Source of the DNA: Pseudomonas sp. MAG733B
GTDB lineage: Bacteria; Pseudomonadota; Gammaproteobacteria; Pseudomonadales; Pseudomonadaceae
Length of the DNA: 64,000 nt
Direction of reading: 5' to 3'
Assembly (NCBI RefSeq): GCF_036884845.1
Contig: NZ_CP145732.1
Coordinates: 1,798,001-1,862,000 of the forward strand
How positions within the stretch are numbered: the first letter of the stretch is position 1; every line of letters begins with the position of its first letter. Positions 34,768-44,868 of the stretch are shown here, piece by piece. The position numbers were made by a program, and so were the translations under genes. The notes below the pieces were generated by a model. The model did no database searches, was not told the origin of the DNA, and saw only the letters and a list, made by a program, of their open reading frames with translations.

Positions 34768-35321
34768 TCAACGAAATCAAGAAAGACGCTCAAGAGCGCA
34801 TGAAGAAGTCCGTGGAATCGCTGACGCACAACTTCGGCCGTATTCGTACCGGCCAGGCGCACCCAAGCATTCTGGAGGGCGTGATGGTGCCGTACTACGG
34901 TTCCGACACCCCGATCAAGCAGGTGGCGAACATCACCGTCAAAGACGCCCGTACCCTGCAAGTCGTCGCTTTCGAGCGCAACATGCTGGGTGCCGTCGAT
35001 AAAGCCATCGGTAGCGCCGGTCTGAACCTGAATCCGACCAACCTGGGTGAACTGCTGCTGATCTCCATGCCAGCCCTGACTGAAGAGACCCGCAAGGGCT
35101 TTACCAAGCAGGCTCGCGATGTTGCTGAAGACGCTCGTGTAGCGGTGCGCAACATCCGGCGTGACGCCAACAGCTCGCTGAAGGATCTGGTCAAGGAAAA
35201 GGAAATCAGCGAAGACGAAGAGCGTCGCGCCACTGGCGAGATTGACGATCTGACCAAAAAGTATGTCGCTGAAATCGATGCGAATTTGGCGCAGAAAGAA
35301 AAAGACCTGATGGCCGTATAA
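34764..35321 (+). CDS. frr: Ribosome recycling factor
   Basis: RRF works with EF-G to split post-termination ribosomes. The 185-residue L-shaped protein shows the canonical blocks [50 protein letters not shown] and [20 protein letters not shown]. It is translationally coupled to pyrH and followed 13 bp later by uppS. Confidence 0.98.
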   Translation: MINEIKKDAQERMKKSVESLTHNFGRIRTGQAHPSILEGVMVPYYGSDTPIKQVANITVKDARTLQVVAFERNMLGAVDKAIGSAGLNLNPTNLGELLLISMPALTEETRKGFTKQARDVAEDARVAVRNIRRDANSSLKDLVKEKEISEDEERRATGEIDDLTKKYVAEIDANLAQKEKDLMAV

Positions 35322-35334
35322 GGGTCGCGTTTTC

Positions 35335-36090
35335 ATGGAAAAGACCAAGCAGATCGCGCCGTCCGCGGTGCCGCGCCATGTCGCGATCATCATGGATGGT
35401 AATAATCGCTGGGCGAAAAAACGCTTTATGCCGGGTGTCGCCGGGCATAAAGCGGGTGTCGATGCGGTTCGTGCGGTCATCGAGGTGTGTGCTGAATCGG
35501 GGGTCGAAGTACTGACCCTGTTCGCGTTCTCCAGCGAAAACTGGCAGCGCCCGGCCGATGAGGTCAGTGCCTTGATGGACCTGTTCTTCAAGGCGTTGCG
35601 TCGCGAGGCCAAGCGCCTGAATGACAACAACATCAGCTTGCGCATCATTGGCGACCGCTCGCGCTTTCATCCCGAGCTTCAGGCTGCCATGCGTGAAGCC
35701 GAGGCCATGACGGCCGGCTCCAATCGCTTCATCCTGCAGATCGCCGCCAATTACGGCGGTCAGTGGGATATCGCGCAAGCCGCTCAGCGCCTGGCGCGGG
35801 AAGTTCAGGCCGGTCATTTGCGTCCGGAAGACATCACCCCGGACTTGCTGCAAACCTGCCTTGCCACCGGTGACTTGCCGTTGCCGGACTTGTGCATCCG
35901 TACCGGCGGCGAGCACCGCATCAGCAACTTCCTGCTGTGGCAACTGGCTTATGCCGAGTTGTACTTCTCCGACCTGTTCTGGCCGGACTTCAAACACGAC
36001 GCCATGCGAAACGCGCTGGCCGATTTCGCATCTCGCCAGCGTCGCTTCGGTAAAACGAGCGAGCAGGTCGAGGCTGGAGCCCGGGTTTAA
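35335..36090 (+). CDS. uppS: Undecaprenyl diphosphate synthase (cis-prenyltransferase)
   Basis: UppS condenses eight isopentenyl diphosphates onto farnesyl diphosphate to make the C55 lipid carrier for peptidoglycan and O-antigen. The 251-residue product has the catalytic Asp in VAIIMDGNNRWAKKR, LFAFSSENWQRP, and the C-terminal IPP-binding RTGGEHRISNFLLWQ and ELYFSDLFWPDF. The stop overlaps the cdsA ATG by one base. Confidence 0.97.
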   Translation: MEKTKQIAPSAVPRHVAIIMDGNNRWAKKRFMPGVAGHKAGVDAVRAVIEVCAESGVEVLTLFAFSSENWQRPADEVSALMDLFFKALRREAKRLNDNNISLRIIGDRSRFHPELQAAMREAEAMTAGSNRFILQIAANYGGQWDIAQAAQRLAREVQAGHLRPEDITPDLLQTCLATGDLPLPDLCIRTGGEHRISNFLLWQLAYAELYFSDLFWPDFKHDAMRNALADFASRQRRFGKTSEQVEAGARV

Positions 36091-36896
36091 TGCTTAAACA
36101 ACGAATCATCACTGCGCTGATCCTGCTGCCGATTGCCCTGTGCGGGTTTTTCCTGCTCGAGGGGACCGGTTTTGCGTTGTTCATCGGGTTGGTCGTGACG
36201 CTCGGTGCGTGGGAGTGGGCGCGTCTGGCGGGCTTCGATGCCCAGCCAATGCGCATCGCCTATGCCGCTGTCGTGGCGTTGATGTTGCTGATCATGCATA
36301 TCCTTCCCGGCCTTGCGCCATGGGTGCTGGGGGCTTCGGTCATCTGGTGGGGGATTGCGACCTATCTGGTGCTGACGTATCCACGCTCCAGCGAGCATTG
36401 GGCGAGTGCGGCCTGCAAGCTGGTGATCGGCCTGCTGATTCTGTTGCCAGCCTGGCAAGGCCTGGTAGAGATCAAGAAATATCCGCTGGGTAACTGGCTG
36501 ATCATGGCGGTGATGGTGCTGGTCTGGGGCGCCGATATCGGTGCGTATTTTTCCGGTCGGGCCTTCGGCAAGCGCAAGCTGGCGCCGCTGGTCAGTCCCG
36601 GCAAGAGCTGGGAAGGCGTTTACGGTGGTCTGGCCTTGAGTCTGGTTATCACCGTGCTTGTCGGGTTTTTCCGTGACTGGACGGTTGCCGAGCTGTTCAA
36701 GGGTTTGATCTGCGCCGCTGTGATTGTGTTTATCTCGGTCGTGGGCGATCTCACTGAAAGCATGTTCAAGCGCCAGTCCGGGATCAAGGACAGCAGCAAT
36801 CTGCTGCCGGGTCACGGCGGCGTGCTGGATCGCATCGATAGTCTGACCGCCGCCATCCCGGTATTTGCCGTACTGCTGTGGATGGCAGCACCGTGA
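36090..36896 (+). CDS. cdsA: Phosphatidate cytidylyltransferase CdsA
   Basis: CdsA makes CDP-diacylglycerol from CTP and phosphatidate in the inner membrane, the branch point for phosphatidylethanolamine, phosphatidylglycerol and cardiolipin. The 268-residue product has about eight TM helices and the C-terminal CDS signature ([18 protein letters not shown] then [12 protein letters not shown]) with metal-binding Asp residues. PlsB, also in the window, acts earlier in the same pathway. The stop overlaps the GTG start of dxr by three bases. Confidence 0.96.
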   Translation: MLKQRIITALILLPIALCGFFLLEGTGFALFIGLVVTLGAWEWARLAGFDAQPMRIAYAAVVALMLLIMHILPGLAPWVLGASVIWWGIATYLVLTYPRSSEHWASAACKLVIGLLILLPAWQGLVEIKKYPLGNWLIMAVMVLVWGADIGAYFSGRAFGKRKLAPLVSPGKSWEGVYGGLALSLVITVLVGFFRDWTVAELFKGLICAAVIVFISVVGDLTESMFKRQSGIKDSSNLLPGHGGVLDRIDSLTAAIPVFAVLLWMAAP

Positions 36897-38083
36897 GCCG
36901 CCCTCAGCAGATTACCGTTCTGGGCGCGACCGGCTCGATAGGTCTGAGTACCCTCGATGTCATCGCTCGTCATCCGGATAGATATCAAGTCTTTGCCTTG
37001 AGCGGTTTTACCCGTTTGAGTGAGTTGCTGGCCCTTTGTGTGCGCCACGTTCCGCGGTTCGCTGTCGTGCCTGAAGCCGGCGCCGCCCGTGCCTTGCAGG
37101 ATGACTTGAGTGCCGCAGGGCTTTCGACCCGTGTGCTGGTGGGTGAGGAAGGTCTGTGCCAGGTCGCCGCCGACCCTGAAGTCGATGCAGTGATGGCGGC
37201 CATTGTCGGCGCGGCGGGTTTGCGCCCGACCCTGGCGGCCGTGGAGGCGGGCAAGAAGATCCTCCTGGCCAACAAGGAAGCGCTGGTCATGTCCGGCGCA
37301 TTATTCATGCAGGCCGTGCGCAAGAGCGGTTCGGTGTTGCTGCCGATCGACAGCGAGCACAACGCGATCTTCCAGTGCATGCCACGGGATTTCGCCCGAG
37401 GTCTCGGCGCAGTCGGTGTGCGTCGGATTTTGCTGACAGCCTCCGGCGGACCGTTCCGACAGACGCCGATGGCGGAGTTGGCGCATGTTTCACCTGAGCA
37501 GGCCTGTGCTCATCCGAATTGGTCCATGGGACGCAAGATTTCGGTCGACTCCGCCAGCATGATGAACAAGGGCCTCGAATTAATTGAAGCCTGCTGGCTG
37601 TTTGATGCCAAGCCTTCCCAGGTTGAAGTGGTGATTCACCCACAAAGTGTGATTCATTCGCTGGTTGATTACATCGATGGTTCGGTCCTGGCTCAATTGG
37701 GCAATCCGGACATGCGCACGCCTATTGCCAACGCGCTGGCGTGGCCTGAGCGAATTGATTCGGGGGTACCGCCGCTGGATCTTTTCGCCGTCGCGCGTCT
37801 GGACTTCCAGGCGCCGGACGAAGAGCGTTTCCCTTGTCTGCGTCTGGCCCGTCAGGCTGCCGAGGCGGGCAACAGTGCTCCAGCGATGTTGAATGCGGCG
37901 AATGAGGTCGCTGTGGCGGCGTTTCTCGACGGACGGGTTCGTTACCCGGAAATCGCGAGTATCATCGAGGAAACATTGAATCTTGAGCCTGTGGTAGCAG
38001 TGGATGATCTTGAGGCAGTGTTCACGGCGGACGCGAAGGCGCGTGTGCTGGCCGAGCAATGGTTGAGTCGTCACGGGCGGTAA
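36893..38083 (+). CDS. dxr: 1-deoxy-D-xylulose-5-phosphate reductoisomerase
   Basis: Dxr converts DXP to MEP with NADPH, the committed step of the MEP isoprenoid pathway; ispD and ispF of that pathway lie later in the window. The 396-residue product has NADPH-binding [27 protein letters not shown], the metal/substrate loop [25 protein letters not shown] and [20 protein letters not shown]. The start is GTG at 36893, giving [11 protein letters not shown]; it overlaps the cdsA stop (GTGA), consistent with coupling. An upstream ATG at 36878 lies inside cdsA and is less likely. Confidence 0.95.
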   Translation: MSRPQQITVLGATGSIGLSTLDVIARHPDRYQVFALSGFTRLSELLALCVRHVPRFAVVPEAGAARALQDDLSAAGLSTRVLVGEEGLCQVAADPEVDAVMAAIVGAAGLRPTLAAVEAGKKILLANKEALVMSGALFMQAVRKSGSVLLPIDSEHNAIFQCMPRDFARGLGAVGVRRILLTASGGPFRQTPMAELAHVSPEQACAHPNWSMGRKISVDSASMMNKGLELIEACWLFDAKPSQVEVVIHPQSVIHSLVDYIDGSVLAQLGNPDMRTPIANALAWPERIDSGVPPLDLFAVARLDFQAPDEERFPCLRLARQAAEAGNSAPAMLNAANEVAVAAFLDGRVRYPEIASIIEETLNLEPVVAVDDLEAVFTADAKARVLAEQWLSRHGR

Positions 38084-38136
38084 GTGCTGCAATGTGTTGG
38101 CCCATGCAGCACCGGATCGGAATGCGGAGAAAGTAG

Positions 38137-39489
38137 ATGAGCGCGCTCTATATGATTGTCGGCACCCTGGTGGCTTTGGGTGTGCTGGTTACCTTCCACG
38201 AGTTCGGCCACTTCTGGGTCGCGCGTCGCTGTGGGGTCAAGGTGCTGCGTTTCTCCGTAGGCTTCGGCATGCCGCTGCTGCGCTGGCACGACAAGCAAGG
38301 CACCGAGTTCGTCCTGGCCGCCATTCCGCTGGGCGGCTATGTAAAAATGCTCGATGAGCGCGAAGGCGAAGTGCCCGCCGATCAGCTCGATCAATCCTTC
38401 AATCGCAAATCCGTTCGTCAGCGCATAGCCATCGTCGCGGCCGGGCCGATTGCCAACTTTTTGTTGGCACTGGGTTTTTTCTGGGTGGTGGCCATGCTCG
38501 GCAGCGAGCAGGTACGCCCGGTTATCGGCGCAGTAGAGTCCGGTAGTATCGCCGCCAAGGCGGGTTTGAGCGCGGGCCAGGAAATCATCTCCATCGATGG
38601 CGAGCCGACTTCCGGTTGGGCGGCGGTGAACTTGCAGTTGGTGCGTCGCCTTGGGGAGAGTGGTTCCCTGCAGGTATCGGTCCGCGAGCAGGGCTCCACG
38701 ATCGATTCGCCCCGTGAGCTGGCGCTGGATAAATGGCTCAAGGGTGCTGACGAGCCGGATCCGATTCGCTCGCTCGGGATTCGTCCTTGGCGCCCGGCAC
38801 TGCCGCCGGTCCTGGCTGAGCTTGATCCGAAAGGTCCGGCGCAGGCTGCCGGCCTGAAGACCGGTGATCGCCTGTTGGCGCTTGATGGCAAGTCGCTGGA
38901 TGACTGGCAACAAGTGGTCGATACCGTACGTATGCATCCTGATACCAAGATCATGCTGCGGATCGAGCGCGACGGTGCTCAAATCGACGTCCCGGTCATG
39001 TTGGCTGCTCGCGGCGAGAAGAAGTCGCCAAGCGGTTATCTGGGGGCGGGAGTAAAAGCGGTCGACTGGCCGCCAGAGATGATTCGCGAGGTCAGTTACG
39101 GTCCTTTGGCCGCGATTGGTGAGGGGGCTCGACGCACCTGGACCATGAGCGTGCTGACCCTCGATTCACTCAAGAAAATGTTGTTCGGCGAGCTCTCGGT
39201 AAAAAACTTGAGTGGACCGATAACCATTGCTAAAGTGGCGGGCGCTTCGGCCCAGTCGGGTGTCGCTGATTTCCTGAATTTCCTTGCTTATCTGAGTATT
39301 AGCCTGGGGGTTCTGAATTTGCTGCCCATTCCTGTGCTGGATGGGGGGCATTTGTTGTTTTATCTGATTGAGTGGGCGCGTGGTCGTCCCTTGTCGGATC
39401 GGGTGCAGGGTTGGGGGATACAGATCGGTATCAGTTTGGTGGTCGGAGTGATGTTGCTTGCTCTGGTCAACGATCTGGGTCGTCTGTAA
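38137..39489 (+). CDS. rseP: Site-2 zinc protease RseP (MucP-like)
   Basis: This inner-membrane protease makes the second cut in the anti-sigma factor (MucA in Pseudomonas), releasing the envelope-stress sigma factor AlgU. The 450-residue product has the zinc motif HEFGH at 21-25 in TM1, two tandem PDZ domains (about 115-190 and 205-285), and the second active-site motif PIPVLDGGHLLF in a C-terminal TM helix. Its position next to bamA links envelope stress sensing to outer-membrane assembly. A terminator-like hairpin lies between the two. Confidence 0.95.
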   Translation: MSALYMIVGTLVALGVLVTFHEFGHFWVARRCGVKVLRFSVGFGMPLLRWHDKQGTEFVLAAIPLGGYVKMLDEREGEVPADQLDQSFNRKSVRQRIAIVAAGPIANFLLALGFFWVVAMLGSEQVRPVIGAVESGSIAAKAGLSAGQEIISIDGEPTSGWAAVNLQLVRRLGESGSLQVSVREQGSTIDSPRELALDKWLKGADEPDPIRSLGIRPWRPALPPVLAELDPKGPAQAAGLKTGDRLLALDGKSLDDWQQVVDTVRMHPDTKIMLRIERDGAQIDVPVMLAARGEKKSPSGYLGAGVKAVDWPPEMIREVSYGPLAAIGEGARRTWTMSVLTLDSLKKMLFGELSVKNLSGPITIAKVAGASAQSGVADFLNFLAYLSISLGVLNLLPIPVLDGGHLLFYLIEWARGRPLSDRVQGWGIQIGISLVVGVMLLALVNDLGRL

Positions 39490-39509
39490 CACTTCGCTGA
39501 ATTGCGAAT

Positions 39510-39538
39510 CTGCCGCATTTTGCGGCAGTTTGTTTATT
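39510..39538 (+). terminator. Terminator-like hairpin between rseP and bamA
   Basis: CTGCCGCA (39510-39517) pairs with TGCGGCAG (39521-39528) over a TTT loop and is followed by TTTGTTTATT. bamA is still on the same strand 26 bases later, so this looks like an attenuator or the 3' end of the uppS-rseP transcript. Confidence 0.6.
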
Positions 39539-39563
39539 GCCAGTTGGAATAAGAAAGGACTTC

Positions 39564-41939
39564 ATGAAACGTCTGCTGCTAACTGCGGTTCTCACCGTAT
39601 TGATGATCGCCGAAGTTCACGCCGAGTCCTTCACTATCTCTGATATTCGCGTCAATGGCCTCCAGCGGGTCTCCGCGGGTAGCGTCTTTGGTGCTTTGCC
39701 GTTGAACGTCGGCGAACAGGCGGATGATCGTCGTCTGGTGGAATCCACTCGTGCGCTGTTCAAAACCGGGTTCTTTCAAGATATCCAGCTGGGCCGCGAC
39801 GGCAACGTCCTGGTTATTACAGTAGTCGAGCGTCCGTCGGTTGCCAGTATCGAGATCGAAGGCAACAAGGCGATCTCCACTGAAGACCTGATGAAAGGCC
39901 TCAAACAGTCCGGTCTGGCCGAAGGTGAAATCTTCCAGCGCGCCACCCTCGAAGGTGTACGTAACGAGCTGCAGCGCCAGTACGTCGCCCAGGGTCGCTA
40001 CTCGGCTACCGTCGACACCGAAGTGGTGCCGCAGCCGCGTAACCGCGTTGGCTTGAAGGTCAACATCAACGAAGGCACTGTTGCCGCTATCCAGCACATC
40101 AACGTGGTGGGCAACACCGTCTTCCCGGATGAAGACCTGATCGATCTGTTCGAACTCAAGACCACCAACTGGCTGTCGTTCTTCAAGAACGATGACAAGT
40201 ACGCTCGTGAAAAACTCTCCGGTGACCTGGAGCGTCTGCGCTCCTACTACCTGGACCGTGGCTATATCAACATGGATATCGCTTCGACCCAGGTGTCGAT
40301 CACGCCGGACAAGAAACACGTCTATATCACCGTCAACATCAACGAAGGCGACAAGTACACCGTTCGTGATGTGAAGCTGAGCGGCGACCTGAAAGTGCCT
40401 GAAGACCAGGTCAAGTCACTGCTCCTCGTGCAAAAAGGCCAGGTGTTCTCGCGCAAGCTGATGACCACCACTTCCGAGCTGATCACCCGTCGTCTGGGTA
40501 ACGAGGGTTATACCTTCGCCAACGTCAACGGCGTGCCACAGCCGCACGATGATGATCACACTGTAGACATCACCTTCGCTGTCGATCCGGGCAAACGTGC
40601 TTACGTGAACCGCATCAACTTCCGTGGCAACACCAAGTCCGAAGACGAAGTGCTGCGTCGTGAAATGCGTCAGATGGAAGGCGGCTGGGCTTCGACCTAC
40701 CTGATCGACCAATCCAAGACCCGTCTGGAGCGTCTGGGCTTCTTCAAGGAAGTCAACGTTGAAACGCCCGCGGTGCCAGGCGTTGATGACCAGGTCGATG
40801 TGAACTACAGCGTAGAAGAGCAAGCCTCCGGTTCGATTACCGCCAGCGTCGGTTTCGCCCAGAGCGCGGGTCTGATCCTCGGTGGTTCGATCACCCAGAA
40901 CAACTTCCTCGGTACCGGTAACAAGGTCAGCATCGGCTTGACCCGAAGCGAATACCAGAGCCGCTATAACTTCGGTTATGTCGACCCCTACTGGACTGCT
41001 GACGGCGTGAGCCTGGGTTACAACGCCTTCTACCGCACCACCGACTACGATGACCTCGACGTCGACGTAGCAAGCTACTCCGTAGACAGCCTGGGTGCGG
41101 GCGTTAGCGTTGGTTATCCGATCAGCGAGACTTCGCGTCTGACCTTCGGCCTGACGGCTCAGCAGGACGAGATCAAGACCGGTGTCTACACCGTTGACGA
41201 GATCTTCGACTTCGTTGACAAGGAAGGCGACAAGTACCTGAACTTCAAGGCTTCGGCCGGTTGGTCCGAGTCCACCTTGAACAAAGGCGTGCTCGCGACG
41301 CGTGGTCACTCCCAGAGCCTCGTGCTGGAAACCACGACGCCGGGCAGCGACCTGTCGTTCTTCAAGCTCGATTACCGTGGCCAGTTGTTCCAGCCGTTGA
41401 GCGACAACTACACCATGCGCCTGCATACCGAATTGGGTTACGGCGATGGCTACGGCTCGACCGATGGCTTGCCATTTTATGAAAACTACTATGCTGGTGG
41501 TTTCAACTCGGTTCGCGGCTTCAAGGACAGCACCCTGGGTCCTCGCAGTACGCCAAGTACCGGCAAGAACCCTGGCACTGCGGTCGATCCGGACCAGGAT
41601 CCGCTGCCGTTCGGTGGTAACGTCCTGATCCAGGGTGGTGTGGAAGTTCTGTTCCCACTGCCGTTCGTGAAGGATCAGCGTTCCCTGCGTACCTCGGTAT
41701 TCTGGGATGTGGGTAACGTGTTCGACTCGTCGTGCTCGGATACCACAAACGCCGATGGCACGAAGTCCAACACCAAGTGCAACGATATCAGCTTGAGCAA
41801 TATGGCCAGTTCCGTCGGTGTGGGTGTGACCTGGGTCACCGCACTGGGTCCTCTGAGTTTCGCACTGGCCATGCCGGTCAAGAAACCGGATGACGCTGAA
41901 ACTCAAGTGTTCCAATTCTCCCTCGGCCAGACGTTCTAA
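39564..41939 (+). CDS. bamA: Outer-membrane assembly factor BamA (Omp85)
   Basis: BamA is the core of the BAM complex that inserts beta-barrels into the outer membrane. The 791-residue precursor has signal peptide MKRLLLTAVLTVLMIAEVHA, five POTRA domains (about 22-425; for example FTISDIRVNGLQRVSAGSVF, NVLVITVVERPSVASIEIEG) and a 16-strand barrel with the conserved YYAGGFNSVRGF motif of strand/loop 6. It ends in Phe (SLGQTF), the C-terminal beta signal. AAAGGA precedes the ATG at 39564, which also restores the signal peptide. skp follows 44 bp later. Confidence 0.97.
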   Translation: MKRLLLTAVLTVLMIAEVHAESFTISDIRVNGLQRVSAGSVFGALPLNVGEQADDRRLVESTRALFKTGFFQDIQLGRDGNVLVITVVERPSVASIEIEGNKAISTEDLMKGLKQSGLAEGEIFQRATLEGVRNELQRQYVAQGRYSATVDTEVVPQPRNRVGLKVNINEGTVAAIQHINVVGNTVFPDEDLIDLFELKTTNWLSFFKNDDKYAREKLSGDLERLRSYYLDRGYINMDIASTQVSITPDKKHVYITVNINEGDKYTVRDVKLSGDLKVPEDQVKSLLLVQKGQVFSRKLMTTTSELITRRLGNEGYTFANVNGVPQPHDDDHTVDITFAVDPGKRAYVNRINFRGNTKSEDEVLRREMRQMEGGWASTYLIDQSKTRLERLGFFKEVNVETPAVPGVDDQVDVNYSVEEQASGSITASVGFAQSAGLILGGSITQNNFLGTGNKVSIGLTRSEYQSRYNFGYVDPYWTADGVSLGYNAFYRTTDYDDLDVDVASYSVDSLGAGVSVGYPISETSRLTFGLTAQQDEIKTGVYTVDEIFDFVDKEGDKYLNFKASAGWSESTLNKGVLATRGHSQSLVLETTTPGSDLSFFKLDYRGQLFQPLSDNYTMRLHTELGYGDGYGSTDGLPFYENYYAGGFNSVRGFKDSTLGPRSTPSTGKNPGTAVDPDQDPLPFGGNVLIQGGVEVLFPLPFVKDQRSLRTSVFWDVGNVFDSSCSDTTNADGTKSNTKCNDISLSNMASSVGVGVTWVTALGPLSFALAMPVKKPDDAETQVFQFSLGQTF

Positions 41940-41983
41940 GCGTCTGACCCAAGATAACGACAATGGATTTTTAGGGGTGCATC

Positions 41984-42487
41984 GTGCGTAAGTTGACTCA
42001 ATTGGTTCTCCTGGCTTCCGTACTGGTAGCAGGTCCGGCATTTGCCGACATGAAAATCGCCGTTCTGAACTATCAGATGGCTCTGCTGGAATCCGATGCG
42101 GCCAAGAAATACGCCGTGGATGCCGAGAAGAAGTTCGGTCCTCAACTGACCAAGCTCAAGACTCTGGAAAGCAGCGCCAAGGGTATTCAGGATCGTCTGA
42201 TGGCCGGTGGCGACAAAATGCAACAAGGCGAGCGTGAGCGTCTGGAGCTTGAATTCAAGCAAAAGGCGCGTGACTTCCAGTTTCAGTCCAAGGAACTGAA
42301 CGAAGCCAAAGCCGTTGCCGACCGTGAAATGCTCAAGCAGCTCAAGCCGAAACTGGATAGCGCTGTGGAAGAAGTCATCAAGAAAGGTGCTTTTGACCTG
42401 GTCTTCGAGCGTGGCGCAGTGATCGATGTCAAACCTCAGTACGACATCACGCGCCAGGTTATCGAGCGCATGAATCAGCTGAAGTAA
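41984..42487 (+). CDS. skp: Periplasmic chaperone Skp/OmpH
   Basis: Skp is a trimeric chaperone that holds unfolded outer-membrane proteins on the way to BAM. The 167-residue precursor has signal MRKLTQLVLLASVLVAGPAFA, then KIAVLNYQMALLESDAAKKY and a long charged coiled-coil (about 50-130) forming the tentacles. The start is GTG at 41984, preceded by AGGGG; no ATG gives an intact signal peptide. It is followed three bases later by lpxD. Confidence 0.93.
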   Translation: MRKLTQLVLLASVLVAGPAFADMKIAVLNYQMALLESDAAKKYAVDAEKKFGPQLTKLKTLESSAKGIQDRLMAGGDKMQQGERERLELEFKQKARDFQFQSKELNEAKAVADREMLKQLKPKLDSAVEEVIKKGAFDLVFERGAVIDVKPQYDITRQVIERMNQLK

Positions 42488-42490
42488 TCC

Positions 42491-43546
42491 ATGACAGCGA
42501 CCATTAAGCTCGGCCAATTGGCCGAGTTCCTCGGCGCCACCCTGCGTGGCGACCCGGAGAAAGCAATTACTGGGCTAGCCACCTTGCAGGAGGCTGGCCC
42601 AGCTCAGTTGAGCTTTCTGGCAAACCCCCAATACCGCAAGTTCCTGGCAGGCAGCCAGGCGGCAGCCTTGTTGCTCAAGGCCGCTGACGCTGAAGGTTTT
42701 GCCGGCAATGCACTGGTAGTACCTGATCCGTACGCCGCCTACGCTCGTGTTTCTCACCTGTTCGATCCCAAGCCCAAAGCGGCCGCCGGTGTTCATCCGA
42801 CGGCGGTAATTGCGGCGGACGCCGTGGTTGATCCAGCTGCGAGTATCGGTGCCTTTGTGGTTATCGAAAGCGGGGCGCATATTGCTGCAGGTGCCACCAT
42901 TGGTGCGCATTGCTTCATCGGTGCCCGTAGCGTCATCGGCGAAGGTGGCTGGCTCGCACCGCGCGTTACCCTGTATCACGACGTTCGCGTCGGCAAACGG
43001 GTGGTGATTCAGTCCGGTGCCGTGCTCGGTGGCGAAGGCTTCGGTTTTGCCAACGAGAAAGGTATCTGGCAGAAAATCGCCCAGATCGGTGGTGTACTGG
43101 TAGGTGACGACGTGGAGATCGGCGTGAATACCGCTATCGACCGTGGTGCGCTGGCCGATACCATCATCGGTAATGGCGTGAAGCTCGACAACCAGATTCA
43201 GATTGCCCACAACGTTCAAGTGGGCGATCACACGGCCATGGCCGCGTGCGTGGGTATTTCCGGCAGCACCAAGATCGGCAAGCATTGCATGCTCGCCGGT
43301 GGCGTAGGGCTGGTGGGGCATATCGATATTTGCGACAACGTTTTCATCACCGGGATGACCATGGTGACCCACTCGATCACCGAGCCGGGCGCGTATTCTT
43401 CCGGTACGGCGATGCAGCCGGCAGCCGAGTGGCGCAAAAGCGCGGCACGTATTCGTCAGCTCGATGACATCGCGCGGCGTTTGCGACAGCTGGAAAAGCA
43501 AGCAGGGGAAGTGACCCCTGGCGGTAATGCTTCATCAGATGGCTGA
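42491..43546 (+). CDS. lpxD: UDP-3-O-acyl-glucosamine N-acyltransferase LpxD
   Basis: LpxD adds the second 3-hydroxyacyl chain from acyl-ACP in lipid A synthesis. The 351-residue product has an N-terminal uridine-binding domain (about 1-100, [11 protein letters not shown]), a left-handed beta-helix of hexapeptides (about 105-310) containing catalytic His in [17 protein letters not shown], and a C-terminal helix (about 320-345) for ACP contact. It is in the skp-lpxD-fabZ-lpxA-lpxB order common to gammaproteobacteria. Confidence 0.96.
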   Translation: MTATIKLGQLAEFLGATLRGDPEKAITGLATLQEAGPAQLSFLANPQYRKFLAGSQAAALLLKAADAEGFAGNALVVPDPYAAYARVSHLFDPKPKAAAGVHPTAVIAADAVVDPAASIGAFVVIESGAHIAAGATIGAHCFIGARSVIGEGGWLAPRVTLYHDVRVGKRVVIQSGAVLGGEGFGFANEKGIWQKIAQIGGVLVGDDVEIGVNTAIDRGALADTIIGNGVKLDNQIQIAHNVQVGDHTAMAACVGISGSTKIGKHCMLAGGVGLVGHIDICDNVFITGMTMVTHSITEPGAYSSGTAMQPAAEWRKSAARIRQLDDIARRLRQLEKQAGEVTPGGNASSDG

Positions 43547-43652
43547 TACCATTTCCATATCAAGTGTGCACAGTCGCTAAACTGCGCCCTTGATTTGCTA
43601 GAGGAGTGCACGTCAGTCGCGCTCCCAATCTTTACATAGGCTTCCCCCCGAA

Positions 43653-44093
43653 ATGATGGACATCAACGAGATTCGCGAATACCTGCCTCACCGTTACCCG
43701 TTCCTGCTGGTGGACCGGGTCGTGGATCTGGATGTGGAAGGCAAGCGCATTCGCGCCTACAAGAATGTCAGCATCAACGAACCGTTCTTCAATGGTCACT
43801 TCCCCGCGCATCCAATCATGCCGGGCGTACTGATCATCGAGGCGATGGCTCAGGCTGCCGGGATCCTTGGTTTCAAAATGCTCGACGTGAAGCCGGCCGA
43901 CGGCACGCTTTACTACTTCGTTGGCTCCGACAAGCTGCGCTTCCGCCAGCCGGTGCTGCCGGGCGACCAGTTGATCCTCGAAGCCAAGTTCCTCAGCTGC
44001 AAGCGTCAGATCTGGAAGTTCGAGTGCCAGGCTTCGGTCGATGGCAAGCCAGTCTGCTCCGCTGAGATCATCTGCGCGGAACGCAAACTATGA
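43653..44093 (+). CDS. fabZ: 3-hydroxyacyl-[ACP] dehydratase FabZ
   Basis: This hot-dog-fold dehydratase of fatty acid elongation competes with lipid A enzymes for 3-hydroxyacyl-ACP. The 146-residue product has [22 protein letters not shown], the catalytic His in [14 protein letters not shown] and the Glu in [10 protein letters not shown]. Two adjacent ATGs compete (43653 and 43656); the first gives the MMDINE start I recall for P. aeruginosa. The ribosome site is weak. The stop overlaps lpxA by four bases. Confidence 0.95.
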   Translation: MMDINEIREYLPHRYPFLLVDRVVDLDVEGKRIRAYKNVSINEPFFNGHFPAHPIMPGVLIIEAMAQAAGILGFKMLDVKPADGTLYYFVGSDKLRFRQPVLPGDQLILEAKFLSCKRQIWKFECQASVDGKPVCSAEIICAERKL

Positions 44094-44866
44094 GTTTGAT
44101 TGACCCTCGCGCAATCATCGATCCGTCGGCCGTACTGGCCGACGGTGTCGAGGTAGGGCCGTGGTCGATCATCGGTGCAGGTGTGGAAATCGGCGAAGGA
44201 ACCGTCATCGGGCCTCACGTGATCCTCAAGGGCCCGACCCGAATCGGTAAGCATAACCGCATCTACCAGTTCTCCTCGGTAGGTGAGGACACGCCGGATC
44301 TGAAATACAAAGGCGAAGAAACGCGCCTGGTGATCGGTGACCACAACGTCATTCGCGAAGGCGTGACGATTCACCGTGGGACGATTCAGGATCGTTCGGA
44401 AACGACCCTGGGCGATCACAACCTGATCATGGCCTACGCGCACATTGGTCACGACAGCGTTATCGGCAACCACTGCATCCTGGTCAACAACACCGCGTTG
44501 GCTGGTCACGTGCACGTAGAAGACTGGGCGATCCTCTCCGGATTTACCCTGGTCCACCAGTATTGCCACATCGGTGCCCACAGCTTTTCCGGCATGGGGA
44601 CCGCCATCGGCAAGGACGTTCCTGCCTACGTCACGGTGTTCGGCAACCCTGCCGAGGCTCGCAGCATGAACTTCGAAGGCATGCGCCGTCGCGGTTTCAG
44701 CGAAGATGCCATCCACGCGCTGCGTCGCGCCTATAAGGTGGTCTACCGTCAGGGCCTGACAGTCGAGCAGGCACTCACCGAATTGGCCGAACCGTCGATC
44801 CAGTTCCCGGAAGTCGCCGTATTCCGCGACTCCATCCAGTCTTCGACCCGCGGCATCACCCGCTAA
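44090..44866 (+). CDS. lpxA: UDP-N-acetylglucosamine O-acyltransferase LpxA
   Basis: LpxA performs the first step of lipid A synthesis, moving a 3-hydroxyacyl chain from ACP to the 3-OH of UDP-GlcNAc. The 258-residue trimeric beta-helix enzyme has [20 protein letters not shown], the catalytic His region [16 protein letters not shown], and a helical C-terminus ([20 protein letters not shown]). Coupled to fabZ by an ATGA overlap and two bases before lpxB. Confidence 0.97.
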   Translation: MSLIDPRAIIDPSAVLADGVEVGPWSIIGAGVEIGEGTVIGPHVILKGPTRIGKHNRIYQFSSVGEDTPDLKYKGEETRLVIGDHNVIREGVTIHRGTIQDRSETTLGDHNLIMAYAHIGHDSVIGNHCILVNNTALAGHVHVEDWAILSGFTLVHQYCHIGAHSFSGMGTAIGKDVPAYVTVFGNPAEARSMNFEGMRRRGFSEDAIHALRRAYKVVYRQGLTVEQALTELAEPSIQFPEVAVFRDSIQSSTRGITR

Positions 44867-44868
44867 TC

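Noticed and set aside
36878..36892. ATG start for dxr inside cdsA
   Set aside because: It adds five residues with no family match; the GTG at 36893 gives the expected MSRPQ start and a GTGA overlap.
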